Assembly (NCBI GenBank): GCA_037976565.1
Contig: CP137667.1
Coordinates: 1,727,390 to 1,791,389, forward strand
Origin: Mesocentrotus franciscanus
Taxonomy: Eukaryota > Echinodermata > Echinoidea > Camarodonta > Strongylocentrotidae
Length of the DNA stretch: 64,000 nt
Reading direction: 5' to 3'
A program made the position numbers and the translations under genes. How positions within the stretch are numbered: position 1 is the first letter of the stretch; each line of letters opens with the position of its first letter. A model generated the notes under the pieces. The model did not search any database, was not told the DNA's origin, and saw nothing but the letters and a program-made list of their open reading frames with translations. Below are positions 20,950 through 34,305 of this stretch, piece by piece.

Positions 20950-21890
20950 TGCTTATCCATCAAAATTCGCTACACGCATAATCAGCTTAGATACATTTTT
21001 TTCTTCTCGTCATGATCATTTTGAAGAGTGTATTTCTAAAAGTGTATTCAAATAGGCCTTCACATTTATACTAACTCACAAATACCAATGGGCCTACTGA
21101 TTCAAAGTGCCCCAAATCAGGGCATTATGTTATTATGTGTCCGCCGAACTGTTTTGCAATTTTATGCAGAACTTTGGCCGGTCCAACCACAATTACATTT
21201 ACTGCAAGTGAGCAACAATTCGCCGAGTAGGGCATCAAAAGCTACCTTTAAAAAGGGCTTTTGCGTGTTTTTGTAGTACAATTGGAATACAAATTAATAC
21301 ATTTTGCTATAATTCTTTTTATCATTTTATGTGCCGTTGTACGGCAGAGATATTATTTCTATGACAAACGGACTCAATGAAATAGATAGTTTATACATGT
21401 GTTCATTGTTTATATACAATAAAGAAACCATTTGGAAGTTCATATGATTCATTGCTGCCCCTATCTTAATCCAACATCAACCTTTAAGTTTTGATCTAGT
21501 CATTCGATTCCTGATTGATATCATAAAACTGATCTCGGTTGGAGGTAAAACAATGATGCAATGTAGAAAAACATTTATGTTGCTTATGAAAACAAAAAGT
21601 GCGTTAGAACTAAAAATATAACGAGATCTTTCGGTAGCGTAGTTTGTCATACATGTCAGAGGGTAGGGGGGCATGTGCTAAATTGGAAATCGGAAAATAA
21701 GAGGGAGGTGGGGGAGGAAGGAAAGAAGGAATAAAGAAAGAGTGGAAGAAAGAGAGGAAAAGGGAACGTAAGAAAAAAAGAAGATGACGACCCCCAAGCC
21801 TCTCATGATAATGGCCATTTTTCCACCTTGTGAAACAGAGGTAACCCCCCCCCCCCTCTCATGATGCAATCGTTCCCTAGGTGACGGGAG
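20950..21890. repeat. Intergenic duplicated segment, copy 2
   Basis: Counterpart of 17,555-18,060, carrying about 400 additional bases in the middle. It sits downstream of the last-exon remnant at 20,688, as 17,555 sits downstream of the real gene A last exon. Confidence 0.85.
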
Positions 21891-21915
21891 ACACGGTATG
21901 CCACTGGGGTCTATA

Positions 21916-22183
21916 CACTATGAACATGACGGACAAAGAAAGAGGACAAAATATACAGTTCCTGATTCTACCCTCAACAAATCTGTGGTCGACAAAGGAA
22001 CATCCTTTACTGCTATTGTGTAAAAATGTGTAGAACAGGTGTCACATGCATATTCACCTGTTCTACTTATTTTTTACATAATAGCAGTGAAGGGATGTTC
22101 CTTTGTCGACCACAGCAATTTTTGAGGGTAGAATGAGGAACTGTATATTTTGTCCTCTTTCTTTGTCCGTCATGTTCATAGTG
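21916..22183. mobile_element. 268-bp foldback MITE (CACTATG ends)
   Basis: Two arms of about 120 bp form an almost perfect inverted repeat, starting CACTATGAACATGACGG and ending in its complement. ATA flanks both ends (21,913-21,915 and 22,184-22,186), a possible 3-bp target duplication. No coding capacity. Confidence 0.85.
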
Positions 22184-22912
22184 ATAATGATAATCATCTG
22201 ACAATTATTAACCCTTTGAGAGCGAGCCCGCGCACGTCGATTGTTTCCCCTGTGACGGAGCGATTTCGGTTACATCGCCAGTAATGGAAAATTTGGCGGT
22301 GCTTTCTACTTTCATCGCTCATTGTGCCTCATTCAGTCATTTTCGTGATTTTTAGTAAATGTAAAAACTAAAGATCAGACTTTTTTCTTTCTTAAAAACT
22401 AAGTTTTGTTCATCAATACGAAAAATAAGGTCTGTTATTTTGGAGGGAAATTGCCGTCTTATTTTGCTGAAGCTTCACGTCTTTCCTTTTCAATACACTC
22501 ACAATACAAATTGCGTAAGCACCGCCGCACGCGCACTGCATTGAGTACCGCCTACATTCATAACTCTGGAAGACAGTAGATTGAAACAATACGTATCTAT
22601 ATCTTGATAAATAGATACCCGACTATAACAATGCACTACCTTGACAATCGTCGAAGCTATAGAACGCCATCCACCCCCTTCAGTCTTTGACATAGTAAGT
22701 TCTCTGGCATTTCATTGTCCATTCTTACTTAAGTGTCCCTTCGACTCAAGACTGACAATCATCAAGCGCGAGGCAGCTATCTGTTTTCAGGGAGGGGGCA
22801 CTGGAGTAGCTTTAAGTAGATTCAAGTTTTATTGTCCATATTATTATACAGAAATGTGTATTCGACTGGTGCTGCATGCAAATGTTGGCATTGAGCTTTG
22901 ATTGGTTTTACC

Positions 22913-23178
22913 TGGGGTATGTTTCACAAAGACTAAGATCGACTAAGGTTTGACTTAAACTGTGGCAGCCCATTCATGCCACTGGTTGCTCTCACCATTG
23001 GTCTCTCAATTATGATATTTAGATAATATTTTTTCCTTCAATAATTAACTTTAAAAAATGTAAATTCTGTAGATTTGTGACCACGATTTGTACGTCCCTT
23101 GAGGAACTAGTGGCATGAACGGCCTGCCATAGTTCAAGTCCAACTTAAGTCGATCTTAGTCTTTGTGAAACACCCCTG
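22913..23178. mobile_element. Foldback element (tttcacaaagactaagatcg ends)
   Basis: The left arm ggggtatgtttcacaaagac and right arm gtctttgtgaaacacccc are complementary. Inner arms also pair (cattcatgccactgg and actagtggcatgaacg). A second right-half copy with its flank (gtgagtatcaag) lies at 24,151-24,240. Confidence 0.75.
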
Positions 23179-24008
23179 GTGAGTATCAAGGGCTATCATA
23201 TGTGTATGCATGTCGTATGAATGTCAAAGCTATATAAACATAACACATATCGTAACAAGGACTGTGTTTCTTTCTCGTCCAGTTGGAAATGGGTTAATGG
23301 TCAGTCTTACGCCATAATTACCTTATCATCATATCATAAAGGTTCATAAAAAAATGTACAATTAAAAATTTAATTGAAAGATATCAAATGTTAAATGGTG
23401 AGAGGTTAGGCCATAGGCGCACAATCATCAGGAAATACCTATTAACAAGTTTGGGGATCAGACAAGTAAGATATTTATGATATTTGTTTGTTTTAACGAA
23501 TATCACTATAAAGGAGAGAAAGTTATGTCATTCCATTACTATTCCCCTGTTTCGTATTATATTTTGAAATTCTAATATTCTAATATTCTAATATTAATTT
23601 TGTTCTGCCACCCCCCCCCCTCCATGAAAAAGAAAAGATTTCCCCATGCCAAAGGTTACAATGATGCTAGTGAATTATACAGCTATGTTATTATGAGTGT
23701 GCCTGCTTCCTTTCATCAACTTATGAACAGAGAATTCTTTGAAAAGTTTTTAATATTTATAAATGTACTTTGAATTTTTATTAAGAGTTTTTAAATAGTT
23801 TTGCAAACGCTTTTGCTCATCGACCTGTTTAAAAGGTGTCTATACATTTACCTGAAGTTTGACAAGGTCGGGAGTGAAATGGAATGAAATAGAAGCTGCG
23901 CTGTCAAGCTAAAGAGAATAACAGATCAGTAATGATATATTATTACTTTCTCAAATGCCAGAAAATCACGGTCAATATTGACGGGGGTCACAGTCATTAT
24001 GTTTGCTG

Positions 24009-24140
24009 CACCCGTGGCGGATCCAGAGGGGCGGGGGAGGGGCGGCCCCCATCCCTGGCAAACAAGTTAAACAAAGATGGTAACCACAATTTTACCTTTT
24101 TGGGGTTTTTTTTGTTCAAGGGTGGGGGATGCTGAGTAAA
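24009..24140. mobile_element. Truncated hAT-like MITE (GTGGCGGATCCAG end)
   Basis: Begins like the element at 3,915 (cccgtggcggatccagaggg) with G/C homopolymers, but no matching right end is found before 24,150. Confidence 0.5.
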
Positions 24141-24150
24141 AACAAACAAA

Positions 24151-24240
24151 AAAGGAACTAGTGGCATGAACGGCCTGCCATATTTCAAGTCGAACTTAAG
24201 TCGATCTTAGTCTTTGTGAAACAACCCCTAGTGAGTATCA
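24151..24240. repeat. Partial duplicate of the foldback element at 23,093-23,190
   Basis: Shares ggaactagtggcatgaacgg through gtctttgtgaaac and the flank gtgagtatcaag, so element and flank were duplicated together. Confidence 0.75.
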
Positions 24241-24746
24241 AGTGCTATCCCTTTTTTCTCTTTCCCTCCTCCCGAAAGTGCCTCTTTGTTAGTTGTGCCC
24301 CACCCCCCCCCCTACTCTGTTCATCTGACGACTATCAGCAAGTGGAAGAGGGAATTCTCTTCGAGTTTGTCCACAAATATAATAGTTTGTCCATTCATGT
24401 TATCTCTTTTCATCACTCTGTAGTGCGCAATAGTTTTCATGGTCAGCGATTGTTGGTGATTTTGTCATGTCAGTGACAGCCGCGATGACCTTTGTAGTCT
24501 TTTACTCTTTTCTCGCTATAACACTGCATAATGACACTTTTGTAAGTGCAGCTAGCACCATTATTAAGAATACCCCTGTAATCCAATCGGATATTACAGG
24601 ATATAATTAGAGCAAAGCGTCAAGGGTGTAAGCTAGCTTCAGTTTCCGTTCACAAACTGAACTGAAACCTCCGGGTATTATTTCTACCGGGATCGAGGTT
24701 AAATAACCGACATTTATTTCGAGGCTCCCATCAAATTTTTAATGGT

Positions 24747-24754
24747 TATATAAG
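24747..24754 (+). promoter_or_regulatory. TATA-like box of gene B
   Basis: TATATAAG lies 122 bases upstream of the proposed ATG at 24,876, a reasonable spacing for a short 5' UTR. A CCAAT motif lies at 24,583. This is pattern-based only; the transcription start is not shown. Confidence 0.45.
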
Positions 24755-24875
24755 TTTGCAACATAGCACACGAGAGCGATAAGTAACGGAGCTCGTAGCT
24801 GAGGCTAATAGTTTAGGAGTCGTATCTGGATGATGATAGCTTTGTATGTCATTGTTATTGAGGAACTCATTGACC

Positions 24876-24948
24876 ATGGACAGACTGAAACGTCTGGTGA
24901 ATCGGATCTCTATCATCATGCTATGGGCAATAATCATCATGGTCGCAG
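24876..24948 (+). CDS. Gene B exon 1: signal peptide
   Basis: ATG, basic start MDRLKRLVNR, hydrophobic core ISIIMLWAIIIMVA, then Gly across a phase-1 gtaag donor. An upstream in-frame ATG at 24,846 would add ten residues. The shorter start was chosen for its classic signal-peptide shape. Related exon-1 copies lie at 18,441 and 18,569. Confidence 0.8.
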
Positions 24949-27900
24949 GTAAGACTTCTATATCAGCTATGAGAAAGAGAACCAGGGAGAAAGAGAGAGA
25001 CAGAGAGACAGACAGAGACAGACAGAGATTGATAAAGACAGAGAGAGAGAGGCAGAGGCAGAGACAGGGAAGAGTGAGCCAGGAGAGACAGAGAGACAGA
25101 GAGACAGAGGAGAGAGAGAGTCAGGAGAAAAAGAGAGCGACATAAAGAAAGAAAGAGAAAGAGAGAGAGAGATAGAGACAGAGGGGGTAAACAAGGTGAA
25201 GTTATCACGCATTTTAAAGATGGAATGAAAAAAATACGCTAGAATGATATAATAAATAAATAATAATAAAAACGTTATTTATAAAGCGCTTACCACCTTC
25301 TCTAAGCGCTACAAAAAGAAAGTTGCCCGCATAGGTAAATCTCTAGTAGAATTGACCTAAACATGCAAGCAACCTACAGAATGAAAATAATCGTTTTTTC
25401 CTAAACATATGGACCTTTAGCATCAACGAAAGTGCTCGTAAGGAGCTACCTAGCTCTCGTACCTCATCGGAGCACACATAGCAGGATTTTTTTTTAAATG
25501 AAGGGTTTTTGAATTAGAAAGTTGGAGGATTTACATCCAAAAGAGCACCTCAGGCTCATGATAGCACTAATAGTTTTAGTCCCCCAATAAAAAGAAGCGG
25601 TAAAATAGTGAAAATTTTATAACGTAGAGTACAGTAGTTGATGTTTTTAAAGAAAATTTGTTCTTCCAATTCTGTATCTAGGGGCTCGGAGTAAGGACTT
25701 TTAATGAATTTAGTGCATTTCCACAATGATTTATTTGACTTTTGATATTTGATTTAAAGTGACTACATTATTATTATTGCATTGACGACTTTCCCGCATT
25801 GGCGACTCGTCATTGCATTGACGACTTATCGTCAATGTCTTGTTTCCGCTCGCGTTCTGCATTCTTCTTCTTCTTCTTCTTCTTCTTCTTCTTCTTCTTC
25901 TTCTTCTTCTTTGTCTTCTTGATCTTATACCAAAAATACCATTCGTTTTGCACGCAGTGCTTGTTATTCCTACCTAGGTTCTTTCTCTTTCCCGATTTCT
26001 TTCAAATTTTGTAGGCGTAATCTTTGATATCCAATCTAGGTCACCTGAATCTTCGTTTTCCGAAATCACTCATGCGTAACCGTCCAGGTGCCATTTTGTT
26101 CGTCTCTGGTCCGTTTTAATGCCTTTCTTTCTTCTTCCATATCTCCACTATCCTAGATCCTACAGACTTCTAATAAATTCCTTTAGAAATTCTAAAAGAT
26201 GTTCTTTCATCTGCGATGCATAACCTGCCCTTTAAACAGACATCTTCATACTCGAAATTATAATCCGAAACCGACTTTGTCAAAAATATGTAAAATTCTT
26301 GAAAAATTGACCCTAACAAATCTAAAATCGCCATAACTTTCTCATACCAATTGCGTTTTGTCTCATTTTCTTACAGAATCTTTATCTCATAGTTGTACAA
26401 AGCAATGCTTAATTTCACGCCCAAATGGTTATGCATGATATAAATAGCGCCCTTTACAATTCTGAAATTGGCTTTCATTCTGTGGCCGTAGCTCCATTGT
26501 CTGGTCAAACCCGTACCCTTTTTCGGATTTAGATACTTCAGGATGTGCCCTTTCCATCCAAAAAAAAATGTATACCCTAACGCTGACGAATTTTTATAAA
26601 ATTGCCCTTCAAATTCTAAGTTTTCAAGAAAATTGCGACATAATTTCAACTTGCTCTAAGATGACGATCTTTATACAGTACCTACGTCAACGAAACTTGG
26701 CACATATATGTATACATTACACCTGACAACTGTCTGCCAAGTTTGGTGAAATGTGATGACGTCATCGAAAAGTTGTCCCCAAAATGATTAATTTACAATG
26801 CATTACCTAAAAGCCCGTTTAATCATTGCAGTACGTTGCGCGCAGATGGCAATGGTGTCAAACTGCTTTTTCGAATGATACCAAATATGGTATATGTTCA
26901 CGCAGAAAAGTATGGGTAAACAAGGGTCACTATCGAATTCTGCTGAGTTTTCGCACAATTATAACACGTAACGGCTATGCCGTCATTTTTCAGACTGCTT
27001 TTTGCCCCCTTTCCGTCCTTTTATTTCTTGAAATTCTGCAAGCGTATTATGAATGGCCAAACGCAGGAGATCTCGAAGCCGGATTTTTAAAATTTGTCAA
27101 AGGGGGCAATCTAAACGCCATTTTATACTCTGCATGAGTGCCGTTAGTGCCACAGCGCGCGTCATGACGTGTTCTTCATTTACCACAATCCCATTCGTTT
27201 TGCACGCAGTGCTTGCGAGCCATTTCTAGGTATCTTCCTCTATCCCAATTCCTTTAAAACTTCTAGGCGTAGTCTATACCATCGTATCAAGGTCGGTGAC
27301 TTTTCCGTTCTCCGAAATCACTCATGCTCGACCGTCCAGGCGCCATTTGTCCGTTTCGGGCCATTATTTAGGCCTTTCTTTCGGCCTACCTATCTCCACT
27401 ATGCTAGAAGCCGCAGCCTTCGAACAAATTGCTCTGGATAGTCCGAGGGAGGCTGTTTCGTTTGACATGTAGAAACGCGGGCGTCAATGCATGCACATCG
27501 TTCTGATACGATTGCAGTTCTAGTTTTTCTCATGTTCTATTTGTTGTTGTTGCAAAAGCGTACAAGTAACGCAAATTTGCATAGGTAATGCAAATTTATT
27601 CAAATGATGTTCATTTGTTACATTCTTATAATGAAATTACCTCTTACATTGTGTTTTTGGAATACGAATTATATAACTGTGAATAACATGTTGGTTTCCT
27701 TTATTTGTAAAGACTACCCTAAAATAAATTGTTATACGGGGCCTATAATTCACAAGCAAAGCTTTCACCAAAGGCCCCTCCATACCTCACTCTTCTTTTA
27801 GTTTAGTCTTTCAATTTAATGTCTTCAAACAAAATGATATGAAGTACTCGTTTTCTTTTTCTTTTTGGTCTCTGTTAACAAAATCCACGTTTACTTTTAC

Positions 27901-29215
27901 CATTTACTTTGTGAAATCACTGCAAAATGTGAAATATATGTAGAAAGTGAAAAAATAAACTGAAACTAAAACTGAATTATTAGTCTAACTTAACTTGCTG
28001 TAGAATTGATCCTCTTTTAATAATACATTTATATCTATTCTACAGTAAGAAACAGATGGGAAACATTCATTTTGAAATTTGAAATGTTTGTTTTTAATTT
28101 CAGTAAGCATTATTAAATCTTATGAGGCCGACTCTTTTAATGCAAAGGAGTAGAAATCCACATTTAGCCGTTTTAGCAGTATGTTAGGAATCACTTCCCG
28201 AGCAAGTAGAATCAGCTGCCCTCTACGCCTTCCACTGGTCGCCTACGATGCCCACTGGTCTAATTTTATTGATGTTATCTTCATTATTATGCAGAGAGGA
28301 TGAATACATTCTTTTGTTTTACCTGACTGCTAAGAAATCATGTTCATGACCAAGTTCTCAAGTTAAGTAAGCAAACAGGGGACAGACAAGTTTAAAGGCA
28401 TCGTTTAACAATGTTAAATCCGAGATGCACGGCCCTACGTGTAATCAGTGTCTGTGATATGGTATAATATTGAAGCCCTTCAAAATTATCAAGAAGTGCC
28501 TCAAGAAAGTACAAATCTTTGAGTGATCGGTTTTACCATACTCGTTTTCCCCAATAGACTGTAGTGTTATGAAAACCGTTAGGAAAACGCAAAATTTGGT
28601 TTCGATTTCCAATCATAAATATCTTGATAATCAGACAGGCGATCGGCTTGTTAAAATCATGGGGTTCCTGGCTGACCTAAAGGTTTATCAATATCATTGC
28701 AGCATGAGCTAAATCCAGGATTTTGTTTCAGAATCTGAGACAAATTTACCGGATCTCTTTAAGGGACTTGGTAATGAGGATTAATACCTTAATTACCAAA
28801 GAGCGCTAGCGCATCGACTTGGTTTCGAACCCGGGACCTCCTGGTTACGAGACCATTGTTATATCACTGAACCATTGCGCCAATGAGCCATCTCATTCAT
28901 CATGTTGATAAAGGAAAATAAGCTTTTGCTTTTTCAATTAGGACTAACGTCTGGAACCAGGGCTGTGACTGCCGGAAGTCAGACAGGTAATGACTTTCAT
29001 TTCATTTGATATACTGCTTCCGATTATTCTAAGCTTTTCAAACATTAGAGGTCGAGCAGGTCAAGAACATTACATGGACTCTACCTCAGAACAAGCCTTC
29101 CGGGATTCATTTGAATGTTGAAGTTTATCCTAAACATCATGAGAATCAAACTTGATGGATATTGTGACTGGATACTACTAGTATTAGATCTATTACTACT
29201 ACTACTACTACTACA

Positions 29216-29253
<38 letters not shown>

Positions 29254-29351
29254 ACCACCACCACCACTACTACTGCTACTACTGCTACTGCTGCTACTAC
29301 TACTACTACTACTGCTGCCACTACTACTACTACTACTACTACTAATTCTTC

Positions 29352-29384
<33 letters not shown>

Positions 29385-29523
29385 GCTACTACTACTACTA
29401 CTATTACTACTAGTACTAGTACTACTACTACTACTACTACTACTTCTTCTTCTACCACTATCACCACCACTGTCGCTATTATTACTACTACTACTACTAC
29501 TACTACTACCACTATTACTACTA

Positions 29524-29568
<45 letters not shown>

Positions 29569-29591
29569 TAACTACCACTATTACTACTACA

Positions 29592-29622
<31 letters not shown>

Positions 29623-29995
29623 TAACTACTTCTACTACCTCTACTACAACAACAACTACTACTACCACTACTACTACTACTACTATAACTACTATTGTTA
29701 CCTCTACATCTACTTCCTCTACTACCACTTTTGTTACCCCTACATCTATGTCCTGTTCTACCACCACCACTACTGCTATTAATATTCCTATTTCTACTAC
29801 TACTACTACTACTACTACTACTGTAATTGTTACTTCTACATGTAATTCCACTGCAACTACTTATTCTACTATTATCGCCACAACAGTCGCTATTATTACT
29901 ACTACTACTACTACTACTACCACTACTACTTATACTACCACCACTATTACTAATAATACTATCTACCACTGCTACAACTTCTACCACCATTCCTT

Positions 29996-30040
<45 letters not shown>

Positions 30041-32870
30041 TTAATATACTACTACTAACACTACTTCTACTACTTTGGATACTACTACTACTACTACAGT
30101 ACTACAACTACTCCTACTACTACACTGCAAAAACCAGAGTGTTAAATTTAACACCATGGGTGTTAAATTTAACACTTTCTTGGTATCTATATCGTGCAAC
30201 TCCTCTGGTGTTACTTAACACCATTTTCTGGAATTAGATAATTTCAATTCCACTTTTGGTGTTAATATTTGACAACTCCTACTGGTGTAGATTAACACCA
30301 ATATCTGGAATCATAACAAATTCAATTCCACTTTTGGTGTTTATATTCTTGTTGATCCATTAGAGATTTTTCTATGTATGTCTAATGGTCCCACATTCCA
30401 TATTCCCTATTATCGACCATTATCGACCAGGGTAGAGGAACCAGTGGTAAACTGATAATTCATAATCGATGTTGGCAACTGTCCACCAATAGGTATATTC
30501 TAATCTCCATTGCATTAACTCCATCACATAGATCATTTGAAGTAAATTCAAGATTAACATGTATGTGGTACAGGCTGGTACACATATATATATAATAAAC
30601 ATGCATGTTGTTTCTTGGTTAGTAATCATATAATCAATATATCTATTGCTAAAACGTTAATATAATTGTAACAAGATCGGACATATAATCTATTGGTCAA
30701 TAATTGCCAAAGGAAAATACAAATCACAAAATTGATGTGCATTGTCATAATTTGCTTAACAAATCATGATAAATGTATTTTCTGTGAACACGTGTAAAAT
30801 AATCATTAAGCGCGCGTACACTTTGTGAAAACTTATTCGACCAATCAACCGCCTTAAACGAAATCACGTGATGATACTTTCAACACCAAGCATAAAACAA
30901 CACCATGTTACTTAACACCCAGTAATTATTAATGCATGCTTAAATCTGACCGGTGTTAAAAATAACACCAATGGTGTCAAAAAAATTCAATACCATACTG
31001 GTGTTAGAAATTTAACACCCTGGTTTTTGCAGTGTACTATACTCATACTACTACAAATACTACCACTACTACTCCTAAAATACCACTACTACTACTAATA
31101 CCAATTTTACTACTACTACTACTACTATTACTTCCCGTACACCTGACAGGTTATGCTTTTACTACCATTATTACTATTACTACTACTTCTACTGCTACTA
31201 TATAACCGAAACCATATTCATAAAGGTAATAAATCGTTCACCTAACGATATTCAATAGACATTCCAAATCAATTTTAATGCAATATGATTGATGATTTGC
31301 AATGGAGACTATCTAAGACGCCACTTTGAAAATGACAAGCTTCCAAAGGTCTTATTTTTGCTCTTTTATTAATTTCACCAGTAGTTCTTGTTATTATTAT
31401 CATAATCATAATTATTATTATCACTTTCATATTTATTATTCTAAATATTATTATCATAATCATCATTATTATAATCATTATTATTATAATCATCATTATT
31501 ATAATCATTATTATTATAATCATCATTATCATAATCATCATTATTATAATCATTATTATTATTATAATCATTATTATTATAATCATTATTATCATAATCA
31601 TTATTATCATAATCATCATTATTATAATCATTATTATTATAATCATCATTATCATAATCATCATTATTATAATCATCATTATTATAATCATTATTATTAT
31701 AATCATCATTATTATAATCATTATTATCATAATCATCATTATTATAATCATTATTATTATAATCATCATTATTATAATCATCATTATTATAATCATCATT
31801 ATTATAATCATTATTATTATAATCATCATTATCATAATCATCATTATTATAATCATTATTATTATAATCATTATTATTATAATCATCATTATCATAATCA
31901 TCATTATTATAATCATTATTATTATTATTATTACATTTATTATCATCATCATTATCATTATCATTACACTAAAGGTGTCATTGTCTAGTGGATACGTCAA
32001 CGGACTGTAGGTCACATGGATCTCAGTTCGAGTCCCGCCGCGGTACCAATGTCCTTTGGCAAGACATTAATCTACATTTACCACTCTCCACCCAAGTGAT
32101 GTAGGTGGAAATTCCACGAGTCAGAGCGCCTTTTCGGGGTAGCTCGGCTATTGTCGGGGTAACAATATTACAGCGCTTAGAAACATTATTATTAAATGCT
32201 TTATAAATGGTAGTATTTTTATCATCATTATCTTCATCATTATTATTATTATTATTTTATCATTATTATTATCACTATTACTATTAGTATTATTATTTTT
32301 ATCATTATTAAAATTGTCATTCTTATTATCATCATCATCATTATGGTTATTATTATCGTTGTTAGGGTTGTTGTTATTTGCATGTACACCTATTACTATT
32401 TTATCATCATCAATACCTTCATCTATTAAATAAAAACTGAACTAACATGCGGAATGAAAAGCGCAAGTCACAATACAATCAGATAAGTTTTCATGATAAA
32501 TTTTTGGTATGATTATGTTGAACATGTTTCTAGGTGGTCGAGTAAAGCTTGGTGAAGGGGAATCTTTTACCATCGAACCGGCATCTGACCGGTTTAGTGG
32601 GTATGATGATAATCTGGATATAGTGTGGAGAGTGAAGGTCCCTGAGTCATGTGATGTTCTCATCGTATTCGAGTTCTTCATCACAGAGATTAATATGGAT
32701 TTTCTATACATTGGAAATGGAACGAAGAAATCAAACGATCCGGTAAGATTTATAATTACTTTATTCAAAATGTTCCCTTCAATCATCTATACCATATATG
32801 AATGAAAATGATCGTAAACCTATTCAAAATAATGATGGTAATGATAATGCTGATGATAATGACGATAACA

Positions 32871-32925
<55 letters not shown>

Positions 32926-34260
32926 TAATAATAATGATAGTGGTAATGATAATGATAACGATAATGATAATGATAATAATAATGATAATAATGATAATAA
33001 TGAGAAGAAAAACAGTGCTGATGATACATTTTTTTCTTAATTAGCGTCTAACCAGGACCGACACATACGATTCTGCACTCAATATTATGTCCTATCATTC
33101 CTAATAATATAGACATGGGCTTTATCAGGGTACACCAATCCATCTCAGATCAGGATGAATTTCTCGGCAGTATGGATCAGGTTTAGTACATCAAGAAGCA
33201 CAGGACAACGTGGATTCAGAGCTAACATCACACCTACATGCAGTCAAGGTAACATACTGCTTTAGTGGCGTAGCTACAGGGGAGGGGTACGGGGGCACAT
33301 ACGCCCCCTACTTCCATCGATTAGCGAAAAGAAGAAAACAAGGGGGAAACCCGAGAAAGGAGGAACGGAAAATTTAAAAGGGGAAAGGACGATAGAAAAG
33401 ATACATAGCATCACCTCCCGCCCCTTCCCCTAATAGGTAGCTTGTATTAACATTTAACACATGTTTCAATACGATGTCTGTGAACTTTTACTTATGACGG
33501 TTTCGTGAACCGATGCCGTTTTTAGAAAATTTTCCTAACCTTGTTACGTAGTTGGTTCAAACAAAGAGTCTTCATGACAGACTCACAATGGATGCAAACC
33601 AGTTCCTCCCAATCTGCAATGCCATACTGGGGTTCAAGGTTATTATTTTTTTACCGACATTAACATAGGTCTACATGCTTTGGGGCAAGGACCCTCCTTT
33701 TGAATCATTGTTCATTTTTCATTTTAAGTTTACGCATTGATTGATGTAATATATTACTTATTATGCCGAAGAATGCTACTAAAATACTGAATTTCAAATA
33801 CTATATTTTCCTTTGTTTCGTAGATAATACAACAGTCGACACGATGGGTAAGTTCTTGAAATACAATTGTTTTCATAGTTAAACATCGGCTTGTTTAAAC
33901 AGCACAAAGGATAATTTGCCCGCCCCTGAAAAAAATAACAACTAAGAAAACAGAATACCTCACTTTTCAGTTATGTGAGGAAATCATCGCAAGATACATA
34001 ATTCTCAAATTGCTATTTGAACCTGCTCGTCCTTAAAACAGTCACATCAAACTCTTTGATATGTTGACCAATACCTGCATAAGTTCAAAGGTAATTATTC
34101 TAATCCTGAAATTAAAAGTTTTGCTAAAAAGCAAGGTAGTAAAAATATACACGATGGAATTTATAGTTGTTATCACATTAACTTCATTGTGGAGTGTCAG
34201 GAGTGTAAATTTTTGACAGACATGAGCGCTTTATTAAAAAGGATCCACTTATTATTATTA

Positions 34261-34305
<45 letters not shown>

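Larger units (their letters stand above)
20946..24746. other. Intergenic region before gene B
   Basis: Made of duplicated intergenic segments, foldback elements at 21,916 and 22,913, a truncated MITE near 24,009 and non-coding AT-rich sequence. A stretch at 23,280-23,350 repeats 18,330-18,400. No coding exon is recognised. Confidence 0.6.

Noticed and set aside
26826..27441. Two plus-strand ORFs of about 90-100 codons in intron 1
   Set aside because: No domain, no signal of conservation in the window, and the second overlaps a diverged direct repeat.
29250..29990. Minus-strand Ser/Gly- and Val-rich ORFs of 169-246 codons
   Set aside because: Translation of the ACT trinucleotide array.
31275..32015. 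Ile/Met-rich and His/Tyr/Asn-rich ORFs on opposite strands
   Set aside because: Translation of the 15-bp attattataatcatc array.
32042..32110. Independent gene near the gcggtaccaatgtcctttggc motif
   Set aside because: This text is SINE body sequence repeated at several places in the window.
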